Shown in pieces: positions 14,501 through 22,925 of a DNA stretch of 45,313 nucleotides. The first letter of the stretch is position 1; the number at the start of each line of letters is the position of its first letter. The DNA is from a virus: positions 1 through 45,313 of IMG/VR virus record IMGVR_UViG_3300042406_000036. One strand, written 5' to 3'. Below the pieces are notes generated by a model. The model worked only from the letters and a program-made list of their open reading frames with translations, searched no databases and had not been told where the DNA came from. The translations under genes were made by a program, and so were the position numbers.

Positions 14501-17437
14501 GAAACGAGTAATAAGTTGATCCCTAGCTTTTTCACCTATAAGAGTTTTATTAATAGTTTCTACTGTAGTAGGTCTATGGTATTCAGATACAGTTAATCTT
14601 TCTAATCGTTTTTCTCTATCATACATCTTAGGCGCACCTGCTTGTTTTGGCGCAAATGAAATGCCTTTACCTGTAACACCTTTTTGAATGTCAGGCAGTT
14701 GATAGTTTTGGTCTGTAATAATACTTTCAATAAGGTCTAATGTCTCTTCCAATACAACAGGTTTAAGTCCTTTAAGACCTAATGAATCTAGTATAGCTTG
14801 AGCAATACGACGTGCTAACCCCTTAGCTTTTTGATATATTTTACCTGGTGGAGGCTCAAGGCTAGCTAGGGCTTGTTGGAAGTCTCTGTTTGTAAATGCT
14901 TCTGCAACAAATTCTTTTAGGTTAGGTATGGTAAATGTTTTACCGAATTTATTTACTGTTTCTTTACGTAGGTTTTCTAATCTATTTAATGCAGCTTTTT
15001 GTTCATTACTTAAGAATCCAGGCACATTACGATTATCAATAATGTGGTCCATCATGTAGTGCATTAACTCATGGGTAACTATCTGTCCTTCATGTCTATC
15101 ACCAAAATTATTTCTATCAATAGTTATAGTATTAGTAGATGGGTCAAACATACCAGGTTTATTACCGGGCACCTTACCATAAATAATATTTACATTACCC
15201 TTTAACTGTTTAACTCTATCTGCTAAGAACTTACCTAGGTTTTGGTAACTAAACTCATTAATAAACTCACCCGCTGTTTCTACTTCTTCAGGAGTAATCT
15301 CTGTACCTTGTGGACCTTTTTGACCGCGCTCTTTAATAAGTGCTTTTTTAGCAAGGAGTTGTTCGTTAGCTAGGTTGTCTTGTATTTTTTGTTGAACTGA
15401 TGCTTGTTGTTCAGGAGTTAAATTATTTATAAAATCTTGACGGACTTGAGCTTCTTTAATTTGAGCAGGAGTAGGAGCTTTTTTGTTATCATATTTTTCT
15501 TGCAAAGATAAAAACTCACCTTCAGTTAAAAAGTCGTAAGGTCTATCTTTAGTGAAGTTATATTGTTTAGATTTATAATTACCTACGCGTCTTTCAGCTT
15601 GTCGTTGGTTAAGTCTTTCAGTTTTCATTAACTTATCAATTGTAGCTTTACGAGCCGTTTGAGCTTCTTGAGTTTTTTCTTGAGCCATACGAGTAAGCTC
15701 TGCTTCAAATCCTTCTACATCTCTTAAGTCTTTCTTAATGAATGCTTCTTCTGCAGCTACAGAATCTATACCACGCTCTAATGTAAGAGGTGCTTCTTTA
15801 CCATAACTAGATTTAGTTTTTAAGTAAGGATGTAATGCATCATATTGTTCTTGACTAAGCTCTTGTTCATTTTTAGCAATAGCTTGCTTATTAGCTTCTT
15901 CAAGTTTTAATAGGCGTGACTTAACCTCTTCTGCTTCTTCCACAGATTTTTGTGCTTTAAGTTTTTCTTTTAAGGATTTATTACGCTGATCGAATAAGTC
16001 TTTAACAAGTGTAGGAGTTTCTAGTTCTAACTGAGCAAGTGTAGATTTATTTACTTTTGATTTTAAATAGTTTCTGACTTGAGTAGTATTTTTAAACTGC
16101 AAACCTTCTGCATCCATATCTCCTAATATAGACTCTTTTGTTAGTGCAGGTTGCTGTGTTCCCGCTCCAACATCAGCTGGTTTAGTATCAACTCTATCGC
16201 GAACCACTCCAGATCCGTCAGCTCCTTCAACGACTCCGGCAACTCCGCCTTCGGGTCCTCCAGATACTTGAACGCCTTTTCTAGGTTTTGTGGACTTAAG
16301 TTGTTCATCTATTTTTTCCTCTGTAGATAGTATATCATCTATATCTAAGTCTTCTAGTTTTTGTTTTGCAGGTTCTTGTTTATTAACATCGCCAGTTAGT
16401 GTTTCATCTTCTGTTGTAGGCGGGGGATTGGGATCATTTTGATTTGCTATTTTGGCATTATCTTTAGCTTGAGACAAAGCACTTGCGGTACCACCCATAA
16501 CTGCTCCAGCTAACATACCACTTGCACCTGCTTCTGCTACTCCTTCAAGAGGCGGTCTTCCCAAGTTAATGTTTTGCATAATCTGTTCTTGCATAGATTG
16601 TGGTAGTTCTTCAAAGGTAGACTCAACTAATGCTCCTTGCACTGCGGCTTTTAAAATACTTTTCTTTTCAGCGCCACTTATTCCACCAGCAAGTATAGTA
16701 TCAATATCAGCTACACCTAATTTTTGTGCAACCTTACCACCAAATATACCAAGGCCACCAGTAAGTGCACCACCTAAGGTAGCTACGCCGGCTTGTTCTG
16801 GAGTAATTAAACCTGATTCAGATTGTTGTCTTGTTGATTCTGCTATAGATCCAGCTGTAACCGCACCTTCACCAACGGCACCGGCAATTAATGGAGCAGC
16901 TTTTTTACCAGCTAATTTTGCTATTGATCCTACGGCGCCACGTGCAATACCTGCACCACCTAGCATAGTAGGAATAGATTCGGTTATCATACCAGCTAGC
17001 GCACCTGGTCTTTCTATGTATGCTTTAGCAGTAGGTAAGAACCCTTTAGTTTCTGCAATTTCTTTTTCTTCTTGTTGAGCTTCTGCAGATTTTAATTCTT
17101 GAAGTTTTTCACGGCCCTCTTGAGAAGTACCACCAAATAAAGCTTTTTCAGCTGCGGCTATACCTTTACCAGCCATACCCATAGTAGGAATATCAGCGAT
17201 ACCAGTTATAGCTTCTTTAGCACCTAATACACCTTGTAATGCACTGACACCTATGTCTTTTATGCTTTCACCAAACGTTGCATCTGGTGCTTCTTTAGGA
17301 GTGGTAACTAAAGGTTCTTCTAATGATGTGCCTAGTTTAGTGCCGAGTATATTTACTAAATCTTCTTTTGATGCGCCTGAAGGACCAGATAATAAATATT
17401 GTTTACCGTTAGGACCTGTTAATTTATATCGTGCCAT
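11564..17437 (-). CDS. giant polyvalent virion protein with metallopeptidase motif
   Basis: A 1957-residue protein at the end of the late operon. A short N-terminal module (YKLTGPNGKQYLL) is followed by a glycine/alanine-rich membrane-active region (about 60-320), low-complexity and lysine/glutamate coiled coil (330-720), a zinc peptidase motif H789-E-L-M-H793 with E842/E846 downstream, and long helical parts. From about 1378 (RYNPAFPVLNFVRD) it resembles the large polyvalent protein-associated domain 38. One hydrophobic segment is near 1610-1635. Such proteins are packed in the head and ejected with the DNA to open the envelope and cut or bind host targets. Start ATG 17437 overlaps the upstream stop by one base. 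Confidence 0.75.
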   Translation of the reverse strand: MARYKLTGPNGKQYLLSGPSGASKEDLVNILGTKLGTSLEEPLVTTPKEAPDATFGESIKDIGVSALQGVLGAKEAITGIADIPTMGMAGKGIAAAEKALFGGTSQEGREKLQELKSAEAQQEEKEIAETKGFLPTAKAYIERPGALAGMITESIPTMLGGAGIARGAVGSIAKLAGKKAAPLIAGAVGEGAVTAGSIAESTRQQSESGLITPEQAGVATLGGALTGGLGIFGGKVAQKLGVADIDTILAGGISGAEKKSILKAAVQGALVESTFEELPQSMQEQIMQNINLGRPPLEGVAEAGASGMLAGAVMGGTASALSQAKDNAKIANQNDPNPPPTTEDETLTGDVNKQEPAKQKLEDLDIDDILSTEEKIDEQLKSTKPRKGVQVSGGPEGGVAGVVEGADGSGVVRDRVDTKPADVGAGTQQPALTKESILGDMDAEGLQFKNTTQVRNYLKSKVNKSTLAQLELETPTLVKDLFDQRNKSLKEKLKAQKSVEEAEEVKSRLLKLEEANKQAIAKNEQELSQEQYDALHPYLKTKSSYGKEAPLTLERGIDSVAAEEAFIKKDLRDVEGFEAELTRMAQEKTQEAQTARKATIDKLMKTERLNQRQAERRVGNYKSKQYNFTKDRPYDFLTEGEFLSLQEKYDNKKAPTPAQIKEAQVRQDFINNLTPEQQASVQQKIQDNLANEQLLAKKALIKERGQKGPQGTEITPEEVETAGEFINEFSYQNLGKFLADRVKQLKGNVNIIYGKVPGNKPGMFDPSTNTITIDRNNFGDRHEGQIVTHELMHYMMDHIIDNRNVPGFLSNEQKAALNRLENLRKETVNKFGKTFTIPNLKEFVAEAFTNRDFQQALASLEPPPGKIYQKAKGLARRIAQAILDSLGLKGLKPVVLEETLDLIESIITDQNYQLPDIQKGVTGKGISFAPKQAGAPKMYDREKRLERLTVSEYHRPTTVETINKTLIGEKARDQLITRFQNSRYAIKKWQQDLTKAKKITVGGPNFTNIYDQISLAFGEADFRNKEYLMAPVQKLQNLINQYAKAVNKSVGAALAELHEYAEALHEPERRHVKFLKTVPLSVNKNLVDRNGNPTSAADEREKILRAIATTNSLSDNQIQALRNKLEDLVAKYKDPAGEGAYKSIDEQSADYNVTAELNSQDVQQILAIYNKSPNKKLLDEVIAALKPIQDATIELNKQGNYWSNSTDNIKRFYNWQHYIPLKGRPASKMPNNVADLELDDKRLSAELKDSPYAFEGRLTEAEDPIIQTMVEGALAAARAGRKGLTQSIKNAVNQKIIDGDIVASYTAGEIYKGLDDKAKNLINQRSSIVHHNEDGSMDVIRIKDPALLESIRRTYKDSHPMLDMVNRFTSLIGQSHTRYNPAFPVLNFVRDTLTNAFVMAIDIGPVEAFKYIGAVSAQVANGGLFKANKVARLYAKGDIQGLRQLAKKDPYSADMIDYIEQGGLVSIVQGLSVKSQLGQLYKELNQSKILKVKEQIDPFFDGWVSTFELAARSAAYRIAKSDAEARGIKGDAAKEAGAVFAKQLANFEEVGEWGKTLGALFVFFRPSATGAVRAFESIGPMLRSWESVKKSLPDTITKDPKALAEYEVNWRRQSRTAATVVLSLLGAGATIYLMSAGLADDDDEGRNKIINDDLSRWTRFARFDIGEDKVVQIPWGFGLGGFMAAGAQIAGAMSSKTNDLADIFSNVINIGLDSFVPLPVSRINMVDNPSAFVLDSVTPSIARPFFEYAMNMNAFGQEIYNNRQSRFGNAYTGGDNIPDAYKDAARFMADNWGVDASPNSLYFFANNYMDGLTRIMHNGYGLGLTLAGQKDFDAKRDLFILESFISTKSNVDQREFSKMEDSVREKERLLKMFKTNPEKYADYFSEHPFDASLVKMYNQQVNGRLNDLRERANKIRRMPGLSPKDRKSLLEPIKEEQNIIKRQITYNVNMIDEIESN

Positions 17438-18990
17438 TATGGTCCTGGTAATTCCTCTAGAGTAAAGTCTTCAGGATTTAGTGATGAAGTTGTATTAGCT
17501 AATCCTTGCTTATTATAAAAAGATTTAACTTTAGCTTCATTAGCAGCTATGTCTGCTTGTAATTTTTTAATTACAGCTTTTTGTTGTTCGTTAGGATTTT
17601 TAATTTTATTAAATATAGCTAGGTCTGCATATAGATCTTTATTCATTTTTAGTATTTGATCAACCATAGCTTTTGTATTGCCTACAGTGCCTCTACCTTG
17701 CATAGCAGCAATTTTACCTAAACCAATTTGTTTAGTTATATCATTTGCTTCTTTTTTAAGATCTAATTCTGCTAAACCTAATCTTTCTCTTTGTTGTAGA
17801 GCAGCTTGATGTTGATAGCTATTTTCACCAAATGTAATTGCAGCTTGTCTTTCAGCTCTATCTGCTTTAGCAGCTTCATTCATAAGTGCATAACGTTTTT
17901 CTTCTAGGTTAGCCATTCTATCTTGAGCAGCACCATATGATTGTAAACCAGCTTGAGCACCCGCACCAAGATTAGCTAATGCAAACGGAGATGTACCTTG
18001 CATAGTTTTAAACCCAGCTTCTGTAAGAGCCATCCACGGCGCCATTTCTTCTTGACGTGCAGCACGAGCTTCCATAGCTTCTATTTTTTTATTTAGTTTA
18101 TCTCTATCTTCGTTAGAACCCATAAACTCTTTATAGATACCCATACGTTTACGCAAAGCATCTTCATATGATTCAGTAGCTTGTTGTGGTGCTTGTGTTT
18201 GAGCTACTTGTGTTTGAGTAGGTTGAGTTTTAACAGAGTCTTTAGTGACATTTTGTTTTTCTTTTTGTTTTTCTTTTTGTCTTTGTTTTTCTTGCTCTAT
18301 ATAAGATGTCATGTTAGGATCAATAGCATCTTTTTTATCATATACAGCGCCCCCTGGTTCAGGAGCAAAGAATGGAGATTGCTCTCTTAAAGCTTCTAAC
18401 TCTTTTCTTTTTTGATCGTATAATCTTTGATCAGCTTTTGTTTCCCTATCAAAAAAACCTCTTTTACCGCCAATAAGTGTAGGAATAGTTTCTTGAATTT
18501 TTTCATCTATTTTCTTACGCTCTTCACGTCTCTTACCAAAATCAGATTTTTTAACTCGTCCACTTATATCTAAATAGTTTATAAATCTTTCCATAGGAGA
18601 AGTAACTTCTTCTTCATCCCCTGCATAATAATTAGGATATACAGGGCCTCCCGGCGCAAATGCAACAATACCGCCGCCAGCAAAGTTTTCTTCATCATAC
18701 ATATCGCCTGTATCTAAACCCGCTACACCCTGATCTTCCATTTGCATTTGTGGTTGCCCAGCTAGCATCGCTAAACCGCCTTGGTCAGGCATTGTTTCTT
18801 GTCCTAAGTCTTCTGCTACACTTGTTTCGGGGGCTTGTTCGGCTTGGTATTTAGCGCGTGTATCTTTACGACGTTGTAACTCACTTAGGGCTAGGTAGCT
18901 AGGTACTTCACCTTGTGGATTTTGAACATAACCAATAAGTGCCTCATCAGCCACACCACGTAACATATTCTGTAGTTTAATAATGTTCAT
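17437..18990 (-). CDS. internal virion protein, glutamine-rich
   Basis: A 517-residue structural protein. Its N-terminus (VPSYLALSELQRRKDTRA, about residues 29-46) and a glycine motif at 103-115 (FAGGGIVAFAPGG) are hallmarks I recall from internal virion proteins of marine short-tailed phages. Residues about 230-270 are lysine/glutamine-rich low complexity, and 290-460 are alanine-rich helices likely to form coiled coils. It lies between two other virion genes with no gap to the gene in front. It probably forms part of the ejected core or the tunnel for DNA passage. Confidence 0.6.
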   Translation of the reverse strand: MNIIKLQNMLRGVADEALIGYVQNPQGEVPSYLALSELQRRKDTRAKYQAEQAPETSVAEDLGQETMPDQGGLAMLAGQPQMQMEDQGVAGLDTGDMYDEENFAGGGIVAFAPGGPVYPNYYAGDEEEVTSPMERFINYLDISGRVKKSDFGKRREERKKIDEKIQETIPTLIGGKRGFFDRETKADQRLYDQKRKELEALREQSPFFAPEPGGAVYDKKDAIDPNMTSYIEQEKQRQKEKQKEKQNVTKDSVKTQPTQTQVAQTQAPQQATESYEDALRKRMGIYKEFMGSNEDRDKLNKKIEAMEARAARQEEMAPWMALTEAGFKTMQGTSPFALANLGAGAQAGLQSYGAAQDRMANLEEKRYALMNEAAKADRAERQAAITFGENSYQHQAALQQRERLGLAELDLKKEANDITKQIGLGKIAAMQGRGTVGNTKAMVDQILKMNKDLYADLAIFNKIKNPNEQQKAVIKKLQADIAANEAKVKSFYNKQGLANTTSSLNPEDFTLEELPGP

Positions 18991-20100
18991 CTATTTCTTT
19001 CCTAAGATATTATAAAGTCCTAACCCGGCTAAACCTACGCCACCTAATTGTGAAGCTAGGCTTGGAGCTGGCGCATATTGTACTTGAGTTGTACCCAACG
19101 CCGCTGCATTACCTCTAAGGATTTGAGATAAATAATCAAGCTGTGCTTTTTGATAGTTTTGTTGTTCTTGGAACTGTTGATATTTAAGGTTATCAATCTC
19201 TTGTTGTAACGCTTGTTTTTCACCGGCACTTGCGGCTTGTGCTTTAAGTCTTTCAAGATCAGCTGTTTGTTGTGTCGCTGCTAGCGCACCTGTTTTAGAA
19301 GCACCTTCAAGACCTGTTTGTAGACCTGCAACACCAAGCTCTTTACCAAGACCTGCAGCAAATTGTTGTCCTTGTTGACCTAGTTCAGCCGCTTTCATAC
19401 GACGAGCTTGATCTGCTTCAAACATTTTTTGTGCATTCTCATATCCAGCCTGTGCACCTTTAGCTCTAATATCCCCTATGTTTTGTGCTAGATTTCTATC
19501 TTGTTCAGCTTGTATTAAACCTTGACGCGCACCACCAAATGTACCGCGTTGAATAGCGCCTAATGCGCCACGAGATCTTTCTATATCACCTTGACGACGA
19601 GCTTCACGCACTGCAATATCTGTTACACCTGTTTGATAAGGACTAGCATAGTATGCCGCTGCGGAAGGATCAAACGTACCGCCAGAAATAGCTGTAGGAG
19701 CATAGCCAAATGCTTGACTTAATCCTAAGCCAGCCGTACCAAAACCCATGGAAGTACCTGTACCTAACCCTTTAGACGCTGCACCGAAATCACCTGGTGA
19801 AGTCATACCCGCTACTTCTTTTTGTACTCTTTCTTGTTCTGGTGTAAACCCTGCTACACGTTCACCTGTATAAGGTACATAAGGTTTAACACCTGTAACA
19901 TTACCTGAGGCATCAGTAGAATATACTTGTTTACCACCTTGTTTTAAAAGCTCTTCATAGTATGGCTTTGCATATTCAGGTAAATTTGTAGAGACTGAAG
20001 TTTGAGTTGTAGGTTGAGGACTACCGCCGCCGCCTCCGCCACCAAGATTAAAAGTGAAGTAGCCTACAAGCTTATCTACCCAGTTAAATAAATTCATCAT
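18991..20100 (-). CDS. internal virion/core protein, glycine- and alanine-rich
   Basis: A 369-residue protein. A hydrophobic N-terminus with a run of seven glycines (20-26) leads to a conserved-looking motif (LPEYAKPYYEELLKQ, about 39-53) and PYTGERVAGFTPEQE. The rest is alanine/glutamine-rich helix (RGTFGGARQGL, then a glutamine-rich coiled coil at about 270-330). GGAG eight bases before the first of two ATG codons supports the start. It overlaps the GNAT-like gene (ATGA). In related phages such proteins belong to the ejected internal set; this is inferred from neighbours and composition. Confidence 0.6.
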   Translation of the reverse strand: MMNLFNWVDKLVGYFTFNLGGGGGGGSPQPTTQTSVSTNLPEYAKPYYEELLKQGGKQVYSTDASGNVTGVKPYVPYTGERVAGFTPEQERVQKEVAGMTSPGDFGAASKGLGTGTSMGFGTAGLGLSQAFGYAPTAISGGTFDPSAAAYYASPYQTGVTDIAVREARRQGDIERSRGALGAIQRGTFGGARQGLIQAEQDRNLAQNIGDIRAKGAQAGYENAQKMFEADQARRMKAAELGQQGQQFAAGLGKELGVAGLQTGLEGASKTGALAATQQTADLERLKAQAASAGEKQALQQEIDNLKYQQFQEQQNYQKAQLDYLSQILRGNAAALGTTQVQYAPAPSLASQLGGVGLAGLGLYNILGKK

Positions 20101-20510
20101 AAAGTTTTCTCCACTACGTGTGTTACCGCGTTAAGTCCTAATTTCATTTTAAAAAGCCTAGCTTGCGCATCTTGTGCATAAGCTCTAATCTTTGTAACTC
20201 CTTGAAGTTTTGCCCAATCTTCATATTGCTTTACAGTATCTTTATCAAACACCCCTTTACCGCCCATAGACGTTGTATGTGCTACTCGATGATTAGGATA
20301 ATTAATAACTTCTACAGTAAAGGCCCCTATAATTTTTTCATCTTCTACAACTACAAACAAATACTGATACTGCTCAATAATTAATACTTTAATGTGTTCT
20401 ACATCATAATCAGCATTATTAAAATTAATGAACGCCGTTTTTAACATGGGCTCTACAACATCCCATATAGTATAAATATATTCAGGTGCTACAATTTGTA
20501 CCGATTTCAT
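20097..20510 (-). CDS. GNAT-fold acetyltransferase-like protein in the virion module
   Basis: A 137-residue protein with the strand-helix order of GNAT enzymes: a helix-rich start, paired strands (YLFVVVEDEKIIGAFTVEVI, about 50-69), a loop with SMGGKG (80-85) at the place of the acetyl-CoA pyrophosphate loop, a helix (TVKQYEDWAKLQ) and a final strand pair (KIRAYAQ, then the LFKMKLG helix). It is coupled on both sides to structural genes. I recall similar proteins in this position in other marine phages. Target unknown; it may be carried in the particle or may have become structural. Confidence 0.55.
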   Translation of the reverse strand: MKSVQIVAPEYIYTIWDVVEPMLKTAFINFNNADYDVEHIKVLIIEQYQYLFVVVEDEKIIGAFTVEVINYPNHRVAHTTSMGGKGVFDKDTVKQYEDWAKLQGVTKIRAYAQDAQARLFKMKLGLNAVTHVVEKTL

Positions 20511-22219
20511 GCAGGCATGTATTTAGCAGGATTAATTTCTTTACCTTGCTTTTTATTTCCTGTTCGAGCGTGTCTTACTTTATCTAACATTGCATATAAT
20601 CTTTTTGAACCTGCTTTAGAAGAGCCATTACCTAAATGACTTACTACATCTGCAGGCACTACGAATTCACCGTCAGCTAAACGAGCGGGTTGTTTGCCTT
20701 CTATTGTAGCAGGTATTGAGTCTGACATGCCATCACCTTGACCATCTAAGTAGCCGCCTTTAGCCATTCCAAAATTACCTTTTTTACGTAGTTCTGACAA
20801 ATAATCTAATGCTTCGGGTTTTAAATTTCCTATAGTATTAAACAAGGTTAATTCATTCTGAGTGTTAGGAGTTATATTCCCAGTATAGCTATCAAAATTA
20901 ACAGGGGTAGGATTATCTTTTGTCATAGTTTCTAAAAAAACATTTCTTTGATTTAAAAGGGGCGTATTTGGTGTCATATAATTAGAAACACTACCACCAT
21001 CAGCATAACCTAAGGTTTGAGCTTGAGTCATAGATTGTTCGCCTGCAAGGCTATTAAGACGTCCTATACCATATCCATCTCTTGATATAGGTGTAGATCT
21101 TTGACCTTCGGGTCTGTTATATAAATCGGAAATGCCACCGCCTTCTGGTGGATTAACATCAACAGCGCCACCTAAAGCATAACCATCAATGTACCCACCC
21201 TTTGCAACTAGACGAAGGCCTGTATCAAAACGATCACTTAAATTAAGTTGACCTTGTGGACCTCTATATTTACCTGTGTCTGGGTCTTTATAAAGAGGGG
21301 CATCAGTATAACCTAAATCAGAAGGTTCTAGTCCGGACATTAATGGACCCCCTGCTAACATAGCTGAATTACCATAACCATAATCTGCCATAACATCTAG
21401 TGGGTTTTTCATTAAAGTACTAAAATTTTCTCCAGCAGTTTGTAAAGAACCGCCTAATTCCCCTGCGTAACCACCGCCTCCAGCTGTTGCTTGACCTAGT
21501 CCAGATGGTATTTCTTTTATTCCTAAAGTTGTTGTATTTAAACCAGGAGTTTGACTTACAAAAGGACTTGTAGGAGAAGTATTTAAATATGCCGCAGAGT
21601 TAGGAGCAACTGCACCTGATAATTCATCTAGGGCCAAAGTAGGATTATATCCAAGAGAGCCCGGTACAGCAGTGCCAGCAGCAGAACTTGTTAAAGCAGG
21701 AGAAACCGCTTGAGTACCTGCAACACCCGATGGCGTAAAGGGACTTATATTTTGAATATTAGCAAAATTTGCTTCAGCAGTAGTACGTGCACCTGCGCCT
21801 ACACCTGCTTCTGCACCTTTAAGGGCTCCTACTTTACCAGCAGATCCAGCAAGCCCTGCGCCACCATAACCACCTAGTCCTCCTGTAAGAGCACCCATTA
21901 AAATATTGTCCCCTGATAATGCTGCAATCCCTGCTCCTGTTAATGCCCCTGCAGTAATTCCACTTTTTAACGCTCCTCCAAACATTGCAGGTCCAAAATT
22001 AGGGAACATAAACCCTGCGGCTATTGGGAGTGCTGCTTTAAATACATTTTTAAGTTTGAATGCTTCAGGAAGACCTGTATCTGGGTTAATAGTTAAAGAG
22101 CCGCCTTGAGCCATAGCTAAACCTTGAAGTCCTTGAACTTCTTCTGGGCTCATATGGACGAGCATTGAATCGCCGTTACGACCTAATGAGGCTAAACCTT
22201 GGGGGGATGAGTAGTTCAT
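20507..22219 (-). CDS. virion structural protein with conserved C-terminal domain
   Basis: A 570-residue protein. It begins with a conserved-looking cap (MLVHMSPEEVQGLQGLA), followed by a glycine/alanine-rich membrane-active stretch at about 55-145, then a low-complexity middle part. The last 79 residues form a compact domain with GMSDSIPATI, PARLADGEFVVPADVV and a basic end (KQGKEINPAKYMPA), a block I recall from many marine podovirus-like phages. The gene is coupled to the GNAT-like gene. It is likely an internal or tail-core protein; no enzymatic motif is seen. Confidence 0.6.
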   Translation of the reverse strand: MNYSSPQGLASLGRNGDSMLVHMSPEEVQGLQGLAMAQGGSLTINPDTGLPEAFKLKNVFKAALPIAAGFMFPNFGPAMFGGALKSGITAGALTGAGIAALSGDNILMGALTGGLGGYGGAGLAGSAGKVGALKGAEAGVGAGARTTAEANFANIQNISPFTPSGVAGTQAVSPALTSSAAGTAVPGSLGYNPTLALDELSGAVAPNSAAYLNTSPTSPFVSQTPGLNTTTLGIKEIPSGLGQATAGGGGYAGELGGSLQTAGENFSTLMKNPLDVMADYGYGNSAMLAGGPLMSGLEPSDLGYTDAPLYKDPDTGKYRGPQGQLNLSDRFDTGLRLVAKGGYIDGYALGGAVDVNPPEGGGISDLYNRPEGQRSTPISRDGYGIGRLNSLAGEQSMTQAQTLGYADGGSVSNYMTPNTPLLNQRNVFLETMTKDNPTPVNFDSYTGNITPNTQNELTLFNTIGNLKPEALDYLSELRKKGNFGMAKGGYLDGQGDGMSDSIPATIEGKQPARLADGEFVVPADVVSHLGNGSSKAGSKRLYAMLDKVRHARTGNKKQGKEINPAKYMPA

Positions 22220-22256
22220 ATAAATAATTCCTTAATTTTGTCTAATAATATCATAT

Positions 22257-22925
22257 CTAAGTTCTAGAAACAAAGGTAATTGCGCCAATTGCTGAGGGAA
22301 TTGATGGGTGAGGATATGGTACAGTTTGTGCTGGTGCATATTCCATGTAAACACCATCTACAGGTCCTACAGGATTATAAGCTAAGTCCGTAGCCCACCA
22401 TAGTGCTATCTCATCCCCTGCGTTAACTGCAAAAGGTATAGTTGAATACATTAATACATAGCTAGGAACGCCTGCACTTTTACGAGAAGTTATAGTTATT
22501 TTACTAGCAGATCCAGCCACATCTATGTTATTAACTCTCATCCATACTACTACGTCATGTGGTGCATTTGCGGTATTAGCAAACTGAAGGCTGTAATCTA
22601 TTTTGTAAAACCCAGTATAGTCAGCCGTTGCATAAAATCCTGGATCTAAAGTAAAACCTAAACTAGAATCTAATGTATTCCATTTAACAATCGTAGGTGT
22701 ATTACTAGCCGTAGCATATTGGTCGGTTGTATCGTATGCCGCAATGTGAGGAAAGCTTAAAGCAGACCCACCAGCAATAGTACTTAAATTAGTAGTAAAC
22801 GCATCAAGCGTATTAAAATATAAACGTAGTGCATTACTAAAAGATTCTTGAACTGTTTGACTATACGCAATTGTAGGTATAGGTAAGTTGGGGGCCTTAG
22901 TAGCTCTTACAACGGAAGTAGTCAT
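22257..22925 (-). CDS. virion protein with C1q/TNF-like beta fold
   Basis: A 222-residue protein. The second half (about 95-215) has the strand pattern of a trimeric C1q/TNF-like jelly roll: GFYKIDYSLQFANT, then VVVWMRVNN, SYVLMYSTIPF, and AGDEIALWW. Such domains form trimeric knobs on phage fibres or decorate virions and can bind host surface sugars. It starts where the next upstream gene ends (one-base overlap) and lies beside the nozzle-like protein gene, so an outward-facing tail or neck position is likely. Confidence 0.55.
   Translation of the reverse strand: MTTSVVRATKAPNLPIPTIAYSQTVQESFSNALRLYFNTLDAFTTNLSTIAGGSALSFPHIAAYDTTDQYATASNTPTIVKWNTLDSSLGFTLDPGFYATADYTGFYKIDYSLQFANTANAPHDVVVWMRVNNIDVAGSASKITITSRKSAGVPSYVLMYSTIPFAVNAGDEIALWWATDLAYNPVGPVDGVYMEYAPAQTVPYPHPSIPSAIGAITFVSRT

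Noticed and set aside
16569-17078. 169-residue plus-strand open frame inside the polyvalent protein gene
   Set aside because: It is the reverse reading of the alanine/glycine-rich region and has no ribosome site or neighbours on that strand.
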